From Bacillota bacterium (GTDB taxonomy: Bacteria; Bacillota; Clostridia; Oscillospirales; Ethanoligenentaceae), in contig JAEWAU010000059.1 of the NCBI GenBank assembly GCA_023391535.1, positions 1-12,308 of the forward strand: 12,308 nt of DNA, read 5' to 3'. The translations under genes and the position numbers were made by a program. Each line of letters opens with the position of its first letter. The first letter of the stretch is position 1. Below are positions 1 through 6,408 of this stretch, piece by piece. Below the pieces are notes generated by a model that did no database searches, was not told the DNA's origin, and was given only the letters and a program-made list of their open reading frames with translations.

Positions 1-61
1 GCCCTCTCGAATCGCGCGCCAAAAGAACGCCCCACAGCAACTCCAATTCAGACAGCCGCAT
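1..61 (-). CDS. Possible 5' end of an unidentified gene running off the window
   Basis: A minus-strand ATG at 61 opens a frame that stays open to the window edge, giving about 20 residues starting MRLSELELLWGVLLARDSRG. A GGAGG ribosome binding site lies at 78-74, 12 bases upstream, which is rather far. The fragment is too short to assign a family. If real, it is transcribed divergently from galU. It could also be a chance open frame. Confidence 0.35.
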   Translation of the reverse strand, partial: MRLSELELLWGVLLARDSRG

Positions 62-152
62 TTCGTCTATCCGCCTCCGGCGAAAAGGCGAAATACCCCG
101 GAACGTATCCGTCTTTTCTGGAAATGCCGTCGGCGCCGTTTTGGCCGGGTAC

Positions 153-180
153 TGCAAAACGCATCGCCATGTGTTTTGCA
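153..180. repeat. Inverted repeat, 12-base arms, 4-base loop
   Basis: Arms TGCAAAACGCAT (153-164) and ATGTGTTTTGCA (169-180) are complementary apart from one G-T pair, with loop CGCC. A CCCC plus T-run follows at 184-193, so it could be a plus-strand terminator with an unusually long spacer. Its place between two divergent starts also fits an operator. The sequence does not decide between these. Confidence 0.55.
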
Positions 181-218
181 ATGCCCCTTTTTTCAAACTT
201 TGAAGAAATCACATTTCA

Positions 219-247
219 TTTACAATCTACTCCCATCATGTTAAAAT
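219..247 (+). promoter_or_regulatory. Sigma-A type promoter for galU
   Basis: A -35 box TTTACA (219-224) and a -10 box TAAAAT (242-247) are separated by exactly 17 bases. Each box matches consensus at 5 of 6 positions. They sit in an AT-rich island within GC-rich DNA. Transcription would start near 254. Confidence 0.7.
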
Positions 248-394
248 GGACATGTTATCGTGTAAAAAACGGCGCACGGCATCCCACCCTATTCCGGGGG
301 CTTCCATACGAATCTCCGCTAAAATGATGGAGTAAAATCCGCTTTCCCGCCGGGAAGCAGGCTGCCGCGTCCGCTGCAAACAGGAGGAATCCGC

Positions 395-1267
395 GTGAAA
401 GTGCGCAAAGCGGTCATCACCGCGGCCGGTCTCGGCACGAGGGTGCTGCCCGCGTCAAAAGCCATCCCTAAGGAAATGCTCCCGATTGTGGACAAGCCCG
501 CCATCCAGTATATCGTCGAGGAGATCGTCCGGGCCGGCATCACCGATATCCTCATCGTCACCAACCGCAACAAAACCGTCATGGAGGACCATTTCGACCG
601 CGCTCCGGAGCTCGAACAGCGCCTGGCCGCGAGCGGCAAAAACGCGTTGCTCCAGTGTGTGCTCGATGTGGCGAACCTTGCGAACATTTCGTACATCCGG
701 CAGAAGGAAACTCTCGGCCTCGGCCACGCCGTGGGCTGCGCCCGCGCCTTCGCGGCCGGCGAACCGCTCGCCGTGCTCTATGGCGACGATGTCATCATCG
801 GCGAGGACCCGGCTATCGGCCAGCTCTGCCGCGCCTACGAGGAATTCGGCGTGGGCGTCGCGGGCATCAAGGAAGTGCCCGCGGCCGATATCCACAAATA
901 CTCCTCCCTCGCGGTGTCCCCCATACGCGGCAACCTGTTCCGCGTTACGGATATGGTGGAAAAACCGCAGAAGCCCGGGGACGTGCTCTCGCTCTACTCC
1001 ATTCTTGGCCGCTGCGTGCTGCCGCCCGAAATCTTCGATATTCTCGATCATACGAAGCCCGGCGCGGGCGGCGAGATTCAGATCACCGACGCCATGCGCG
1101 AACTTGCGCGCACAAGCTCCATGATCGGTGTGGATTTCACCGGCGAGCGCTACGATATGGGCAGCAAGCTCGGGATGATGAAGGCGCAGGTGGAAACGGC
1201 GCTGCACCATCCCGAGATCGGCGCGGATTTCCGCCGCTACCTGCTCGAACTTTCCAAAACGCTGTAA
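395..1267 (+). CDS. galU: UTP--glucose-1-phosphate uridylyltransferase
   Basis: This enzyme makes UDP-glucose from UTP and glucose-1-phosphate in the cytoplasm, supplying polysaccharide, glycolipid and wall-polymer synthesis. The 290-residue length is normal for bacterial GalU. The N-terminus carries the nucleotide-binding signature AAGLGTRVLPASKAIPKEML (residues 10-29). Further family features are YGDDV (129-133), VEKP (188-191) and GGEIQITDA (225-233). The start is GTG at 395, chosen because AGGAGG lies 7 bases upstream and the protein begins in register with the family (MKVRKAVITAAG). It has its own promoter and leader and is followed after 86 bases by a strong hairpin terminator, so it is probably transcribed alone. 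I see nothing abnormal in the enzyme and am confident of the assignment. Confidence 0.96.
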   Translation: MKVRKAVITAAGLGTRVLPASKAIPKEMLPIVDKPAIQYIVEEIVRAGITDILIVTNRNKTVMEDHFDRAPELEQRLAASGKNALLQCVLDVANLANISYIRQKETLGLGHAVGCARAFAAGEPLAVLYGDDVIIGEDPAIGQLCRAYEEFGVGVAGIKEVPAADIHKYSSLAVSPIRGNLFRVTDMVEKPQKPGDVLSLYSILGRCVLPPEIFDILDHTKPGAGGEIQITDAMRELARTSSMIGVDFTGERYDMGSKLGMMKAQVETALHHPEIGADFRRYLLELSKTL

Positions 1268-1353
1268 CGAACGCGGGCCGTTTCGCAATTTCCGTTCTGT
1301 TTCGTACAAAGCGCAGAGCGGGCGCCTCATACCATTTTCTGAAAAATACGTGG

Positions 1354-1403
1354 AAAAATCCGCTGCAAGCCCCATGAAGCAAAGGGTTTGCAGCGGATTT
1401 TTT
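1354..1403. terminator. Strong intrinsic terminator, shared by convergent genes
   Basis: A 19-base arm (1354-1372) pairs with 1384-1402 through an 11-base loop, with one G-T wobble. The core is TCCGCTGCAA against TTGCAGCGGA. Six T residues end the plus-strand side (1398-1403) and five A residues open the left arm, so it can work in both directions: for galU (+) and for the primase-like gene ending at 1471 (-). Together with the bases to about 1419 it resembles elements at 2769-2835 and 7436-7520. Confidence 0.88.
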
Positions 1404-1470
1404 CTGCTTTTATTCGGAGATAAGTACCAAATGAACCGGTTCGTTTGCGGCGCCCGTTTTTTATGGCCTT

Positions 1471-2223
1471 TCACACCGTTTCCCCGTCCTGTTCCCGCAG
1501 CCGGCGGCAGGCCGCTTCGAACTGTTCCTTTGCCAGCGCGCCGTTTTGCAGGTAGTCCTCGAAGCAGGCCCACGATTCCGCCTCGCCGAGCAAGTCGTCC
1601 TCGCGCCCGATGCGCGCCGCCACGCAGGGGAAAAGCCCCGTGCGCACATGGGCGCTCCCGAAAAGGCGCAGCGAAACATCGCCGTGGCGCGGGCGCGGGT
1701 GGCCGGTGCACTGCAGATCGGCGGTGGTAACCCCCCGGCGCTCCATGGCGTCCGCCGCCCGCCGCACCGCTCCGTCCATCAGCGCGCGCAGCGCCCCGTT
1801 CGGGGCCGGGCGCGCAAGCCTGCACAGAAGATGGTAGCCGTGCCCGGAGCGCAGCGTCAGCGGCGCAACGCCGAGCGCGTCGAACGCCTCGAGCAGGCAG
1901 AGCGCCAGAATTTTCCCCTTGCCCGCAAAGGAACTGACGGAATCCACGTTCAGGGCGAATACGCTGTTTTGCTCCGCGCCGAAATACGCGCACAGGTTCA
2001 AAGCCCCCGCCGCGTGCTGCCGCAGCAGCTCGTCGAAAAAGCCCGGCTCAATTCCGCTCAGGCGGTATTTGTAAACGCCCTTTTTAAGTTCGGCGTAATC
2101 CACATGAGCGCCGTTTGACAGCGCCCGCAGGAACGCAAAGCCGTGTTCGCGCGTTTCGATCTTGGCGATGCGCCGGTCGACGCCGGTATAAAACGCGCGC
2201 AGAGTCATCCATTTTTCAGGCAT
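1471..2223 (-). CDS. Protein with a degenerate primase-like (AEP) fold, hypothetical
   Basis: This 250-residue protein is not clearly identifiable, but its central part resembles the archaeo-eukaryotic primase/PrimPol superfamily. A hydrophobic strand ends in FALNVDSV (89-96), at the place of the hhhDhD metal motif. RSGHGYHLLCRL (125-136) matches the sGxGxH motif. DVSLRLFGSAHVRTG (182-196) resembles the family's D-R-x-PGS-x-x-K nucleotide-binding segment. The first metal Asp would be Asn92, so polymerase activity is doubtful. The ATG at 2223 has GGAAG 7 bases upstream. An alternative ATG at 2208 overlaps the upstream stop as ATGA, the usual coupling arrangement, and would drop five residues. 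The gene overlaps the HAD-like gene and ends near the terminator at 1354-1403. The frame is a confident gene; the fold call is motif-based and uncertain. Confidence 0.75.
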   Translation of the reverse strand: MPEKWMTLRAFYTGVDRRIAKIETREHGFAFLRALSNGAHVDYAELKKGVYKYRLSGIEPGFFDELLRQHAAGALNLCAYFGAEQNSVFALNVDSVSSFAGKGKILALCLLEAFDALGVAPLTLRSGHGYHLLCRLARPAPNGALRALMDGAVRRAADAMERRGVTTADLQCTGHPRPRHGDVSLRLFGSAHVRTGLFPCVAARIGREDDLLGEAESWACFEDYLQNGALAKEQFEAACRRLREQDGETV

Positions 2224-2729
2224 GCCAACACTTCCGGAAAGCCGCGGCAGTAAAGGACGTTCGCATAGGCCGGAAACACCGCGTCCGATTCCAAAGGCAC
2301 GAGGCAGCGGAAGCGGAACGACGGCAGCGGCCTGCGGCTCACGACGTCTTTTATTTTCATGTCCACACAGAACGCGCCCATATCGTCCACCGAAAACAGG
2401 TGCCGGCAGGGCATGCCGTTTTCATGCAGCCACGCGGCGGTTTCGCCGTAGCAGAAGCGGAAATCGCGCTCCGAAAACAGAACGGTTTCGAAGCCCTCCG
2501 CGGCGAGCCCGCGCAAAAACTCCGCCGCGCCCGGCTTCGCATTTGTATCCCGCATGGCCTGTTCCGCCGTTGGGGAAAGCGCTCCCGAGCGCCAGTCGTA
2601 AAGGCACGCGCGCAAAAGCGGGTCGCGCAGCGAGTTCCGCATGGGGTCGAACACGATGCCCGCGCGCCCCAGCGCGGCGGAAAAATCGTTCAGAACGTCG
2701 TCGAGCTCCACGGCAACGGCCTTTTCCAT
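2205..2729 (-). CDS. HAD-superfamily 5'-nucleotidase-like protein, probably degenerate
   Basis: This 174-residue protein follows the layout of small HAD nucleotidases (NT5C type): an N-terminal VAVELDDVLNDF (5-16) in the position of DxDGVL, then PGAAEFLRGLAAEGFETVLF (66-85) leading to Ser86 of motif II, then a T..WL segment (97-101). The nucleophile position is Glu8 rather than Asp, although Asp10 and Asp11 remain. The usual C-terminal DD of motif IV is not evident after K125. It may therefore bind nucleotides without hydrolysing them. The start is ATG at 2729, with GAGGGG about 5 bases upstream. Its 3' end overlaps the primase-like gene, so the two are very probably co-translated. I infer a nucleotide-related joint role but cannot name it. 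The open frame continues upstream, but that part lies over the terminator and neighbouring genes. Confidence 0.78.
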   Translation of the reverse strand: MEKAVAVELDDVLNDFSAALGRAGIVFDPMRNSLRDPLLRACLYDWRSGALSPTAEQAMRDTNAKPGAAEFLRGLAAEGFETVLFSERDFRFCYGETAAWLHENGMPCRHLFSVDDMGAFCVDMKIKDVVSRRPLPSFRFRCLVPLESDAVFPAYANVLYCRGFPEVLACLKNG

Positions 2730-2768
2730 CTCGTGCCCCTCATACTTTTCTTTGATTGAAAACGGAAT

Positions 2769-2816
2769 AAAAGTCCGCGGCAAAAGCTTTCCTCTATGGG
2801 TTTTGACGCGGATTTT
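2769..2816 (-). terminator. Intrinsic terminator of the minus-strand proC-region unit
   Basis: On the minus strand AAAATCCGCG (2816-2807) pairs with CGCGGACTTTT (2779-2769), with one bulge; an inner CAAAA/TTTTG segment extends the stem past one mismatch. The loop is about 15 bases. The right arm ends in CTTTTATT. It begins 27 bases beyond the stop of the small membrane protein gene. A second short hairpin (GCGGAT-TTT-ATCCGC, 2808-2822) overlaps it. The segment to about 2835 is similar to the element downstream of galU. Confidence 0.7.
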
Positions 2817-2842
2817 ATCCGCATGTTTATCGAAGAACAGTA

Positions 2843-3055
2843 TCAGTGCTCCACAAAGAGCGTCACGGCCGCCGGGCGCAGCGGGATGCCCGCGTCCAGC
2901 CTCCGGAACGCCATGGAAAAGCGCGAGAACGCGCCGAAGAACAAAAACGCGGCGATCAGAGCCACCACGAGAATCACGCGCACCACGATGTGCACCATCA
3001 GGCGCGCCACCAGAGCGAGCAGGAATACCGTCAGAGCCAAAGCGAGCAGAATCAC
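2843..3055 (-). CDS. Small hydrophobic membrane protein, unknown function
   Basis: A 70-residue frame encodes one long hydrophobic stretch (about residues 1-45) broken by Arg18, His22 and Arg26, which suits two short membrane segments. A basic tail follows, ending AAVTLFVEH. I do not recognise a family. I chose GTG at 3055 because AGGGGG lies 9 bases upstream (3070-3065). A GTG at 3076 would add seven residues but puts that binding site inside the gene. It lies 41 bases downstream of the glyoxalase gene, and the terminator at 2769-2816 follows closely. A chance open frame is possible, but the hydrophobicity, ribosome binding site and position favour a real gene. Confidence 0.6.
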   Translation of the reverse strand: MILLALALTVFLLALVARLMVHIVVRVILVVALIAAFLFFGAFSRFSMAFRRLDAGIPLRPAAVTLFVEH

Positions 3056-3096
3056 GGCGCGTTTCCCCCTTTGCACGGGCGTTTATCTGAAAATAT

Positions 3097-3459
3097 TTAT
3101 TTGAGGATCTCGAGCCAGTAGCCGTCCGGGTCCTCGATGAAATAAACGCCCATCTTCTTGTTCTCGTACACAATGCAGCCCATCGCGCGGTGCAGCGCGT
3201 AGGCGGCTTCCGGTTCGGCCACGCGGAACGCGATGTGCGATTCGTTCTCTCCCAGGTCGTAAGGGTCGGCGTGGTCCCGCAGCCAGGTGAGCTCCAGGCG
3301 GTTGTCCGTCTGGCCGTCCCCCAGGAACGCGAGAACAAAGCTGCCGTCCTCCGCGCTCTTGCGGCTCACCTCCTCGAGCCCCAGCGCTTTCTTATAAAAC
3401 GCGACGCTCCGGTCGAGGTCGCGCACGTTGATGTTGGTATGGTCCATCCGCGACTGCAC
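3097..3459 (-). CDS. gloA: Glyoxalase I-like (VOC family) metalloenzyme
   Basis: This 120-residue single-domain VOC protein is most like lactoylglutathione lyase, which isomerises the methylglyoxal-thiol hemithioacetal in the cytoplasm. Two beta-alpha-beta-beta-beta modules are visible: HTNINVRDLDRSVAFYKKAL (7-26) opens the first and SHIAFRVAEPEAAY (74-87) the second, ending in FIEDPDGYWLEI (108-119). The likely metal ligands are His7, Glu56, His75 and Glu117, spaced almost as in E. coli GloA (5, 56, 74, 122). The start is GTG at 3459, with AGGAGG 7 bases upstream; an internal ATG four codons later has no better signal. It lies 104 bases downstream of proC, and that gap contains hairpins. A dioxygenase-type VOC member or a bacillithiol-dependent enzyme is the main alternative. 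Confidence 0.88.
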   Translation of the reverse strand: MQSRMDHTNINVRDLDRSVAFYKKALGLEEVSRKSAEDGSFVLAFLGDGQTDNRLELTWLRDHADPYDLGENESHIAFRVAEPEAAYALHRAMGCIVYENKKMGVYFIEDPDGYWLEILK

Positions 3460-3477
3460 GGCGATGCCTCCTTTTAC

Positions 3478-3509
3478 CCGCGCCCCGGTTTTGGGGACGC
3501 GGCTTTTTT
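3478..3509 (+). terminator. Plus-facing terminator-like hairpin in a minus-strand gene gap
   Basis: CCGCGCCCC (3478-3486) pairs with GGGG-A-CGCGG (3493-3502), giving nine pairs with one bulged A and loop GGTTTT. Six T residues follow at 3504-3509. It has all the parts of an intrinsic terminator, yet it faces against the surrounding genes. It may stop antisense transcription into proC. On the minus strand it folds just upstream of the glyoxalase ribosome binding site. Confidence 0.5.
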
Positions 3510-3515
3510 CTTATG

Positions 3516-3533
3516 CGGATTTTCGAAAATCCG
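3516..3533. repeat. Perfect 18-bp palindrome between proC and the glyoxalase gene
   Basis: CGGATTTTCGAAAATCCG is fully self-complementary. It lies 30 bases after the proC stop on the minus strand and shares the GCGGATTTT core of the hairpin elements at 1354 and 2769. No T-run follows it on the minus strand, so it is not a classical terminator. It may be an RNA processing or stabilising hairpin or a protein-binding site. Confidence 0.6.
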
Positions 3534-3563
3534 GCGCGGGCTTTCACGGGTCGGAGCTTCGGT

Positions 3564-4361
3564 TCACATGGACTGCGCCTTGCGCGTGCAGGCACGCATG
3601 GCCTCGAACACGGCGCTGCGGAAGCCCTTTTCCTCCAGCACGCGCACGGCCTCGATGGTGGTGCCCGCCGGAGAGCAAACCATATCCTTGAGTTCGCCCG
3701 GATGCTTCCCCGTTTCCAGCACCATCTTCGCGCTGCCCAGCACGGCCTGCGCCGCGAAGCGGTAAGCCTGCGCGCGGGGCATTCCGTCCGCCACGGCGGC
3801 GTCGGCCATCGCCTCGATGAACAAAAACACGTAGGCGGGCGAGCTGCCGCTCACCGAAACCACCGCGTCCATCAGCCGTTCCGGAATCACTTCCGCCTGC
3901 CCGAAGCCGCGCAGGATCCGCAGCGCTTTTTCGAGGTCGTCTGGCGCCACCAGTTCGTTCGGGCACACCGCGGTGATGCCCTCGCCCACCATGGCCGGCG
4001 TGTTGGGCATGGTGCGCACGATTTTCACCGGCTTGCCGAACGTTTTGCCCAGCCACTCGAGCGTCTTGCCGGGCGCGATGGTGATTATCAGCTGCTCCGG
4101 GCGCACTTCGGGCGCGATCTCGCCGATCACCTCCGCGTAAAACTGCGGCTTCACGGAGAGCACCACCGTTTCGCATTCCCGCACCAGAGCGCGGTTTCCC
4201 TCCGAGGCGCGGATGCCCAGCGCCTTCTCCGCGCGCGCGAGCGTCTCAGCGCTGGGGTCCGAGGCGCGGAGGTCGCCGGGCGCGGCCACCCTGTTTGCGA
4301 TAATTCCCTTCATCATGGCGTTTGCCATGTTCCCGCATCCGATAAACCCGAGCTTTGCCAT
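3564..4361 (-). CDS. proC: Pyrroline-5-carboxylate reductase
   Basis: This enzyme reduces pyrroline-5-carboxylate to proline with NAD(P)H, the last step of proline synthesis, in the cytoplasm. The 265-residue length is standard. The Rossmann motif GFIGCGNM is at 5-12, VLSVKPQ at 67-73 and MPNTPAMVGEG at 118-128. The dimerisation domain carries SGSSPAYVFLFIEAMADA (171-188) and the family signature PGELKDMVCSPAGTTIEA (221-238). The start is ATG at 4361, with GGGAGGA 9 bases upstream. The reading frame is also open further upstream across the neighbouring gene, but that part is a shadow. Only 29 bases separate it from the membrane protein gene before it, so they are probably co-transcribed. The neighbours suggest no regulatory link beyond the shared transcript. 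This assignment is secure. Confidence 0.97.
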   Translation of the reverse strand: MAKLGFIGCGNMANAMMKGIIANRVAAPGDLRASDPSAETLARAEKALGIRASEGNRALVRECETVVLSVKPQFYAEVIGEIAPEVRPEQLIITIAPGKTLEWLGKTFGKPVKIVRTMPNTPAMVGEGITAVCPNELVAPDDLEKALRILRGFGQAEVIPERLMDAVVSVSGSSPAYVFLFIEAMADAAVADGMPRAQAYRFAAQAVLGSAKMVLETGKHPGELKDMVCSPAGTTIEAVRVLEEKGFRSAVFEAMRACTRKAQSM

Positions 4362-4390
4362 ACTGCCTGTTCCTCCCTTACGCGGAGCGT

Positions 4391-4735
4391 CTACGGCTCC
4401 AGTTCCTTCTCTTCCTCTTTTTCCACGATTTTCACGATATGTTCGATGCGCTTCGCGGCCGCCTCGATCTTCATGGTGTTGTGCTCGATCTGCCGGATCA
4501 TATGCTCCTGACGGTCGCCGATGATGTTCTGGCCCGTCTGGATCACCGCGAGCAGCACAAGCTGCAGAAAGGTCTGGGCAATCCAGGAGACGATGGTGAG
4601 CACGTTGCGCGACGCGATGGCCGAGGGCAGCGAGATCAACGCCAGCGCGGTGAAAATATAGGCGCACCACATGGTTCCGACGCCGTTCGTGATCTTCACG
4701 GCCAACCAGTCGTTGAATTTCTTGATGCCTTTCAT
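4391..4735 (-). CDS. Conserved two-TM membrane protein of unknown function
   Basis: This 114-residue protein has two membrane segments, roughly 22-40 and 46-66. They are joined by a short SRN turn and followed by an amphipathic, highly charged C-terminal helix (80-114) likely to form a coiled coil. The segments KITNGVGTMWCAYIFTALAL and WIAQTFLQLVLLAVIQTGQN resemble, from memory, small membrane proteins annotated as hypothetical in many Actinobacteria and some phages. There is a looser likeness to DUF1003 and low-affinity iron permease proteins. No function is established. I chose ATG at 4735, which has AAAGGAG 9 bases upstream; an ATG at 4780 lacks a binding site. It is the first gene of the unit containing proC. 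The 95-base gap to the divergent NlpC/P60 gene has a TATATAT stretch at 4801 but no convincing promoter pair. Confidence 0.85.
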   Translation of the reverse strand: MKGIKKFNDWLAVKITNGVGTMWCAYIFTALALISLPSAIASRNVLTIVSWIAQTFLQLVLLAVIQTGQNIIGDRQEHMIRQIEHNTMKIEAAAKRIEHIVKIVEKEEEKELEP

Positions 4736-4830
4736 CCCGATCAACTCCTTTCCCGCGCCGCCTTTCGCACAAACAGGCATACGCCGCGCCGTTTCCCCGC
4801 TATATATGAATGAAGGGGGGGGGTGAGCGT

Positions 4831-5505
4831 ATGGCGGCTGCCGCGCAGCGCATCCGGCATTTCCGGGCGCGCAGGCTTCCGCGCCGTGCCCGGAGCCGCG
4901 CGGCGGGCGGCACGGCTTTTTGGCTTGTTTCGCGCCTTCTCGCGCTGCTGTGCCTGCTCGCGGTGTGCCTTGCGTTCCGCGAGGTCTTTTTCCCCGCTCC
5001 GAAAACCGGCTCCGCTTCCGGTGCGGCGCCGTCTTCCACCCCGCCCGCTTCCGATATGCCGGTTTCCGGCACGCCGGGCCCCGGTACGCCGGATTCCGGT
5101 ACGCCGTCAGCCTGCGCCTCGCTGGCGCAGAGCCTGCTCGGGCTCCCCTACGCGGCGGGGGGCGCCACGCCGGAAGGGTTTGATTGTTCCGGCCTCACAG
5201 CCTATGTATATGCCCGCGCGGCGGATATCACGCTGCCCCATTCGGCCTTCGCGCAGTACGCGTTGGGCGCCGCGGTGGCCCGCGCCTCGCTCGAGCCGGG
5301 GGATCTCGTGTTTTTCGCCACGGAGGGCGGCAAAACGGTCACTCACTGCGGCGTTTTTGTGGGGAACGGCAAGTTTGTGGCGGCGGACAGCGGCACCCAG
5401 AACCGCGTGAGCCTGGAAACGCTGGGTTCCGCGTTCTGGTCGCCTTTGTACGTCGGCGCGCGGCGCCTGCTGCCGGCGGGTATCAGCGGAAATACGCCTG
5501 GATGA
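4831..5505 (+). CDS. Membrane-anchored NlpC/P60 cell-wall hydrolase
   Basis: The family consists of cysteine endopeptidases that usually cut gamma-D-Glu-diamino acid bonds in wall peptides. From ATG 4831 the protein has 224 residues: a very basic N-terminus (1-31), one membrane segment (32-50), a Thr/Pro/Gly/Ser linker (60-93) and the NlpC/P60 domain (95-215). FDCSGLTAYVYA (118-129) holds the catalytic Cys119, and THCGVFVGNGKFV (171-183) holds His172. The third catalytic position, often His in a FIHA segment, reads FVAADSG here, so Ala184 replaces it and Asp186 is the nearest candidate. I prefer 4831 because a G-rich GGTGA site precedes it; ATG 4810 would encode the G-run and has no binding site. 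The linker is encoded by a 15-bp tandem repeat. The last 23 bases overlap the convergent permease gene. Confidence 0.9.
   Translation: MAAAAQRIRHFRARRLPRRARSRAAGGTAFWLVSRLLALLCLLAVCLAFREVFFPAPKTGSASGAAPSSTPPASDMPVSGTPGPGTPDSGTPSACASLAQSLLGLPYAAGGATPEGFDCSGLTAYVYARAADITLPHSAFAQYALGAAVARASLEPGDLVFFATEGGKTVTHCGVFVGNGKFVAADSGTQNRVSLETLGSAFWSPLYVGARRLLPAGISGNTPG
5051..5106. repeat. 15-bp tandem repeat in the NlpC/P60 linker
   Basis: Nearly four units of CCGGTACGCCGGNTT are present, at 5051-5065 (diverged), 5066-5080, 5081-5095 and 5096-5106 (partial). They encode the SGTPGPGTPDSGTP linker. A 26-base stretch (5081-5106) recurs with one mismatch at 9139-9164 inside the lactonase gene, which is read from the other strand. 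Confidence 0.85.
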
Positions 5506-6325
5506 ACAGCGAAACCGCCAGCGCCGCCGCGCCCGCGGCGATGACGAAGCGCAGCAGCCGCGCGGGCACACGGCGCACGATGGCCGGGCCCAGGGCGCCG
5601 CCGATGAAGAACCCCGCCGCCATGGGAAGCGCCGCCAGCCAGTTGATGTGCGCGCGGAACACGAACAGCAGCGTCGCCGCAAGATTCGAAGCGCCCAGCG
5701 TCACGTTTTTGAGGGCGTTGCTTTCGGCAAAACCCCGTTCTTTGTCCGTCAGCAGCAGCGCCAGCATTACCACGCCGCCGGCGGCCCCGAAATAGCCGGT
5801 ATACGCCCCCACCAGAGCCACGGCCGCGCCGAACCCAAACTTCCGCGCCCGCGTTTTCGGCGCGCCGGGTTTTGGCGTATCCGCTTCCGGCTGCGCGGGC
5901 TTCGGCGCGCGTGCGCGCCGCGGCAGCTCGGGGCGCAGAATGAGATAGGCCGCGCCGAGGATGAAAAACGGCACGACATGCTCGAACGCGGAGGCCGGCG
6001 CCGCCAGCAGCAGCAGGCCGCCGGCCACGCTTCCGCCCACCGTGAGCGGCAGAAGCCGCGCAAGCTCCCGCCCGCGCCCTTTGAGCTCGCGGCGCGACGC
6101 GGCGAGCGAACCGAACCCGTTGAGCACCAGCGCGGTGGTGTTGGTCACATTGGCCACCACGGGCGGAATGCCCACCGCCAGCAGGGCCGGATACGAAACC
6201 AACGAAGCGAGCCCCGCCACCGAGCCTACGACGCCGGCCAGAATCCCGGCCGGGAACAAAGCGCACAGGAAAACGAAGTTCAACGCCGCGGCGCCGCCTT
6301 TCTGTCCGGAAAGGCGGTCTGCCAT
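5483..6325 (-). CDS. TSUP (TauE/SafE) family membrane permease
   Basis: This 280-residue integral membrane protein belongs to the sulfite exporter TauE/SafE family, whose members move small sulfur compounds or organic anions. Two homologous halves are visible. The first has GILAGVVGSVAGLASLVSYP (27-46) and VANVTNTTALVLNG (57-70). The second has VGAYTGYFGAAGGVVML (172-188) and NALKNVTLGASNLAATLLF (203-221). A Pro/Ala/Lys-rich cytoplasmic linker (132-162) joins the halves. The substrate cannot be told. ATG 6325 is preceded directly by AAAAAAGGA, too close for a normal site. A TTG at 6283, with AAAGGCGG about 9 bases upstream, would start the protein just before the first membrane helix and is a serious alternative. 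The gene has its own promoter (6350-6378). Its 3' end overlaps the convergent wall hydrolase gene, with no terminator between them. Confidence 0.9.
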   Translation of the reverse strand: MADRLSGQKGGAAALNFVFLCALFPAGILAGVVGSVAGLASLVSYPALLAVGIPPVVANVTNTTALVLNGFGSLAASRRELKGRGRELARLLPLTVGGSVAGGLLLLAAPASAFEHVVPFFILGAAYLILRPELPRRARAPKPAQPEADTPKPGAPKTRARKFGFGAAVALVGAYTGYFGAAGGVVMLALLLTDKERGFAESNALKNVTLGASNLAATLLFVFRAHINWLAALPMAAGFFIGGALGPAIVRRVPARLLRFVIAAGAAALAVSLFIQAYFR

Positions 6326-6349
6326 TCCTTTTTTGCCGGTATGCCCCCT

Positions 6350-6378
6350 ATTATAGCGGAATCGCCGGGGGGATGCAA
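6350..6378 (-). promoter_or_regulatory. Promoter for the TSUP permease gene
   Basis: On the minus strand TTGCAT (6378-6373) is followed after 17 bases by a perfect TATAAT (6355-6350). Transcription would start near 6343. The leader would be about 18 bases to ATG 6325, or about 60 to TTG 6283. Confidence 0.7.
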
Positions 6379-6408
6379 TCCGCGCGCGGCCGCTTTTCCG
6401 GGCCCCGG

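Larger units (their letters stand above)
62..394. other. Divergent intergenic region and galU leader
   Basis: This 333-base gap holds an inverted repeat (153-180), a good plus-strand promoter (219-247) and a leader of about 140 bases before galU. The leader contains a small hairpin near 341-358 and copies of a TCCGC motif that also occurs in the hairpin downstream of galU. The short open frame across 124-327 has no ribosome binding site and spans the promoter, so I do not call it a gene. Confidence 0.6.

Noticed and set aside
124..327. Short 67-codon frame upstream of galU
   Set aside because: It covers the inverted repeat and promoter, has no ribosome binding site and no recognisable protein features.
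455..1993. A 512-codon open frame antisense to galU
   Set aside because: It crosses galU, its terminator and the primase-like gene, has low-complexity Arg/Ala/Gly composition and no ribosome binding site; such frames arise from GC-rich codon usage.
2829..2840. The exact 12-mer GAAGAACAGTAT shared with 7509-7520 as a stand-alone repeat
   Set aside because: A single 12-base match is expected by chance in 12 kb; it only counts together with the surrounding alignment of the hairpin element.
3513..4511. A 332-codon plus-strand frame antisense to proC
   Set aside because: It mirrors proC and its neighbour, is rich in His/Arg as expected for a shadow, and has no family similarity.
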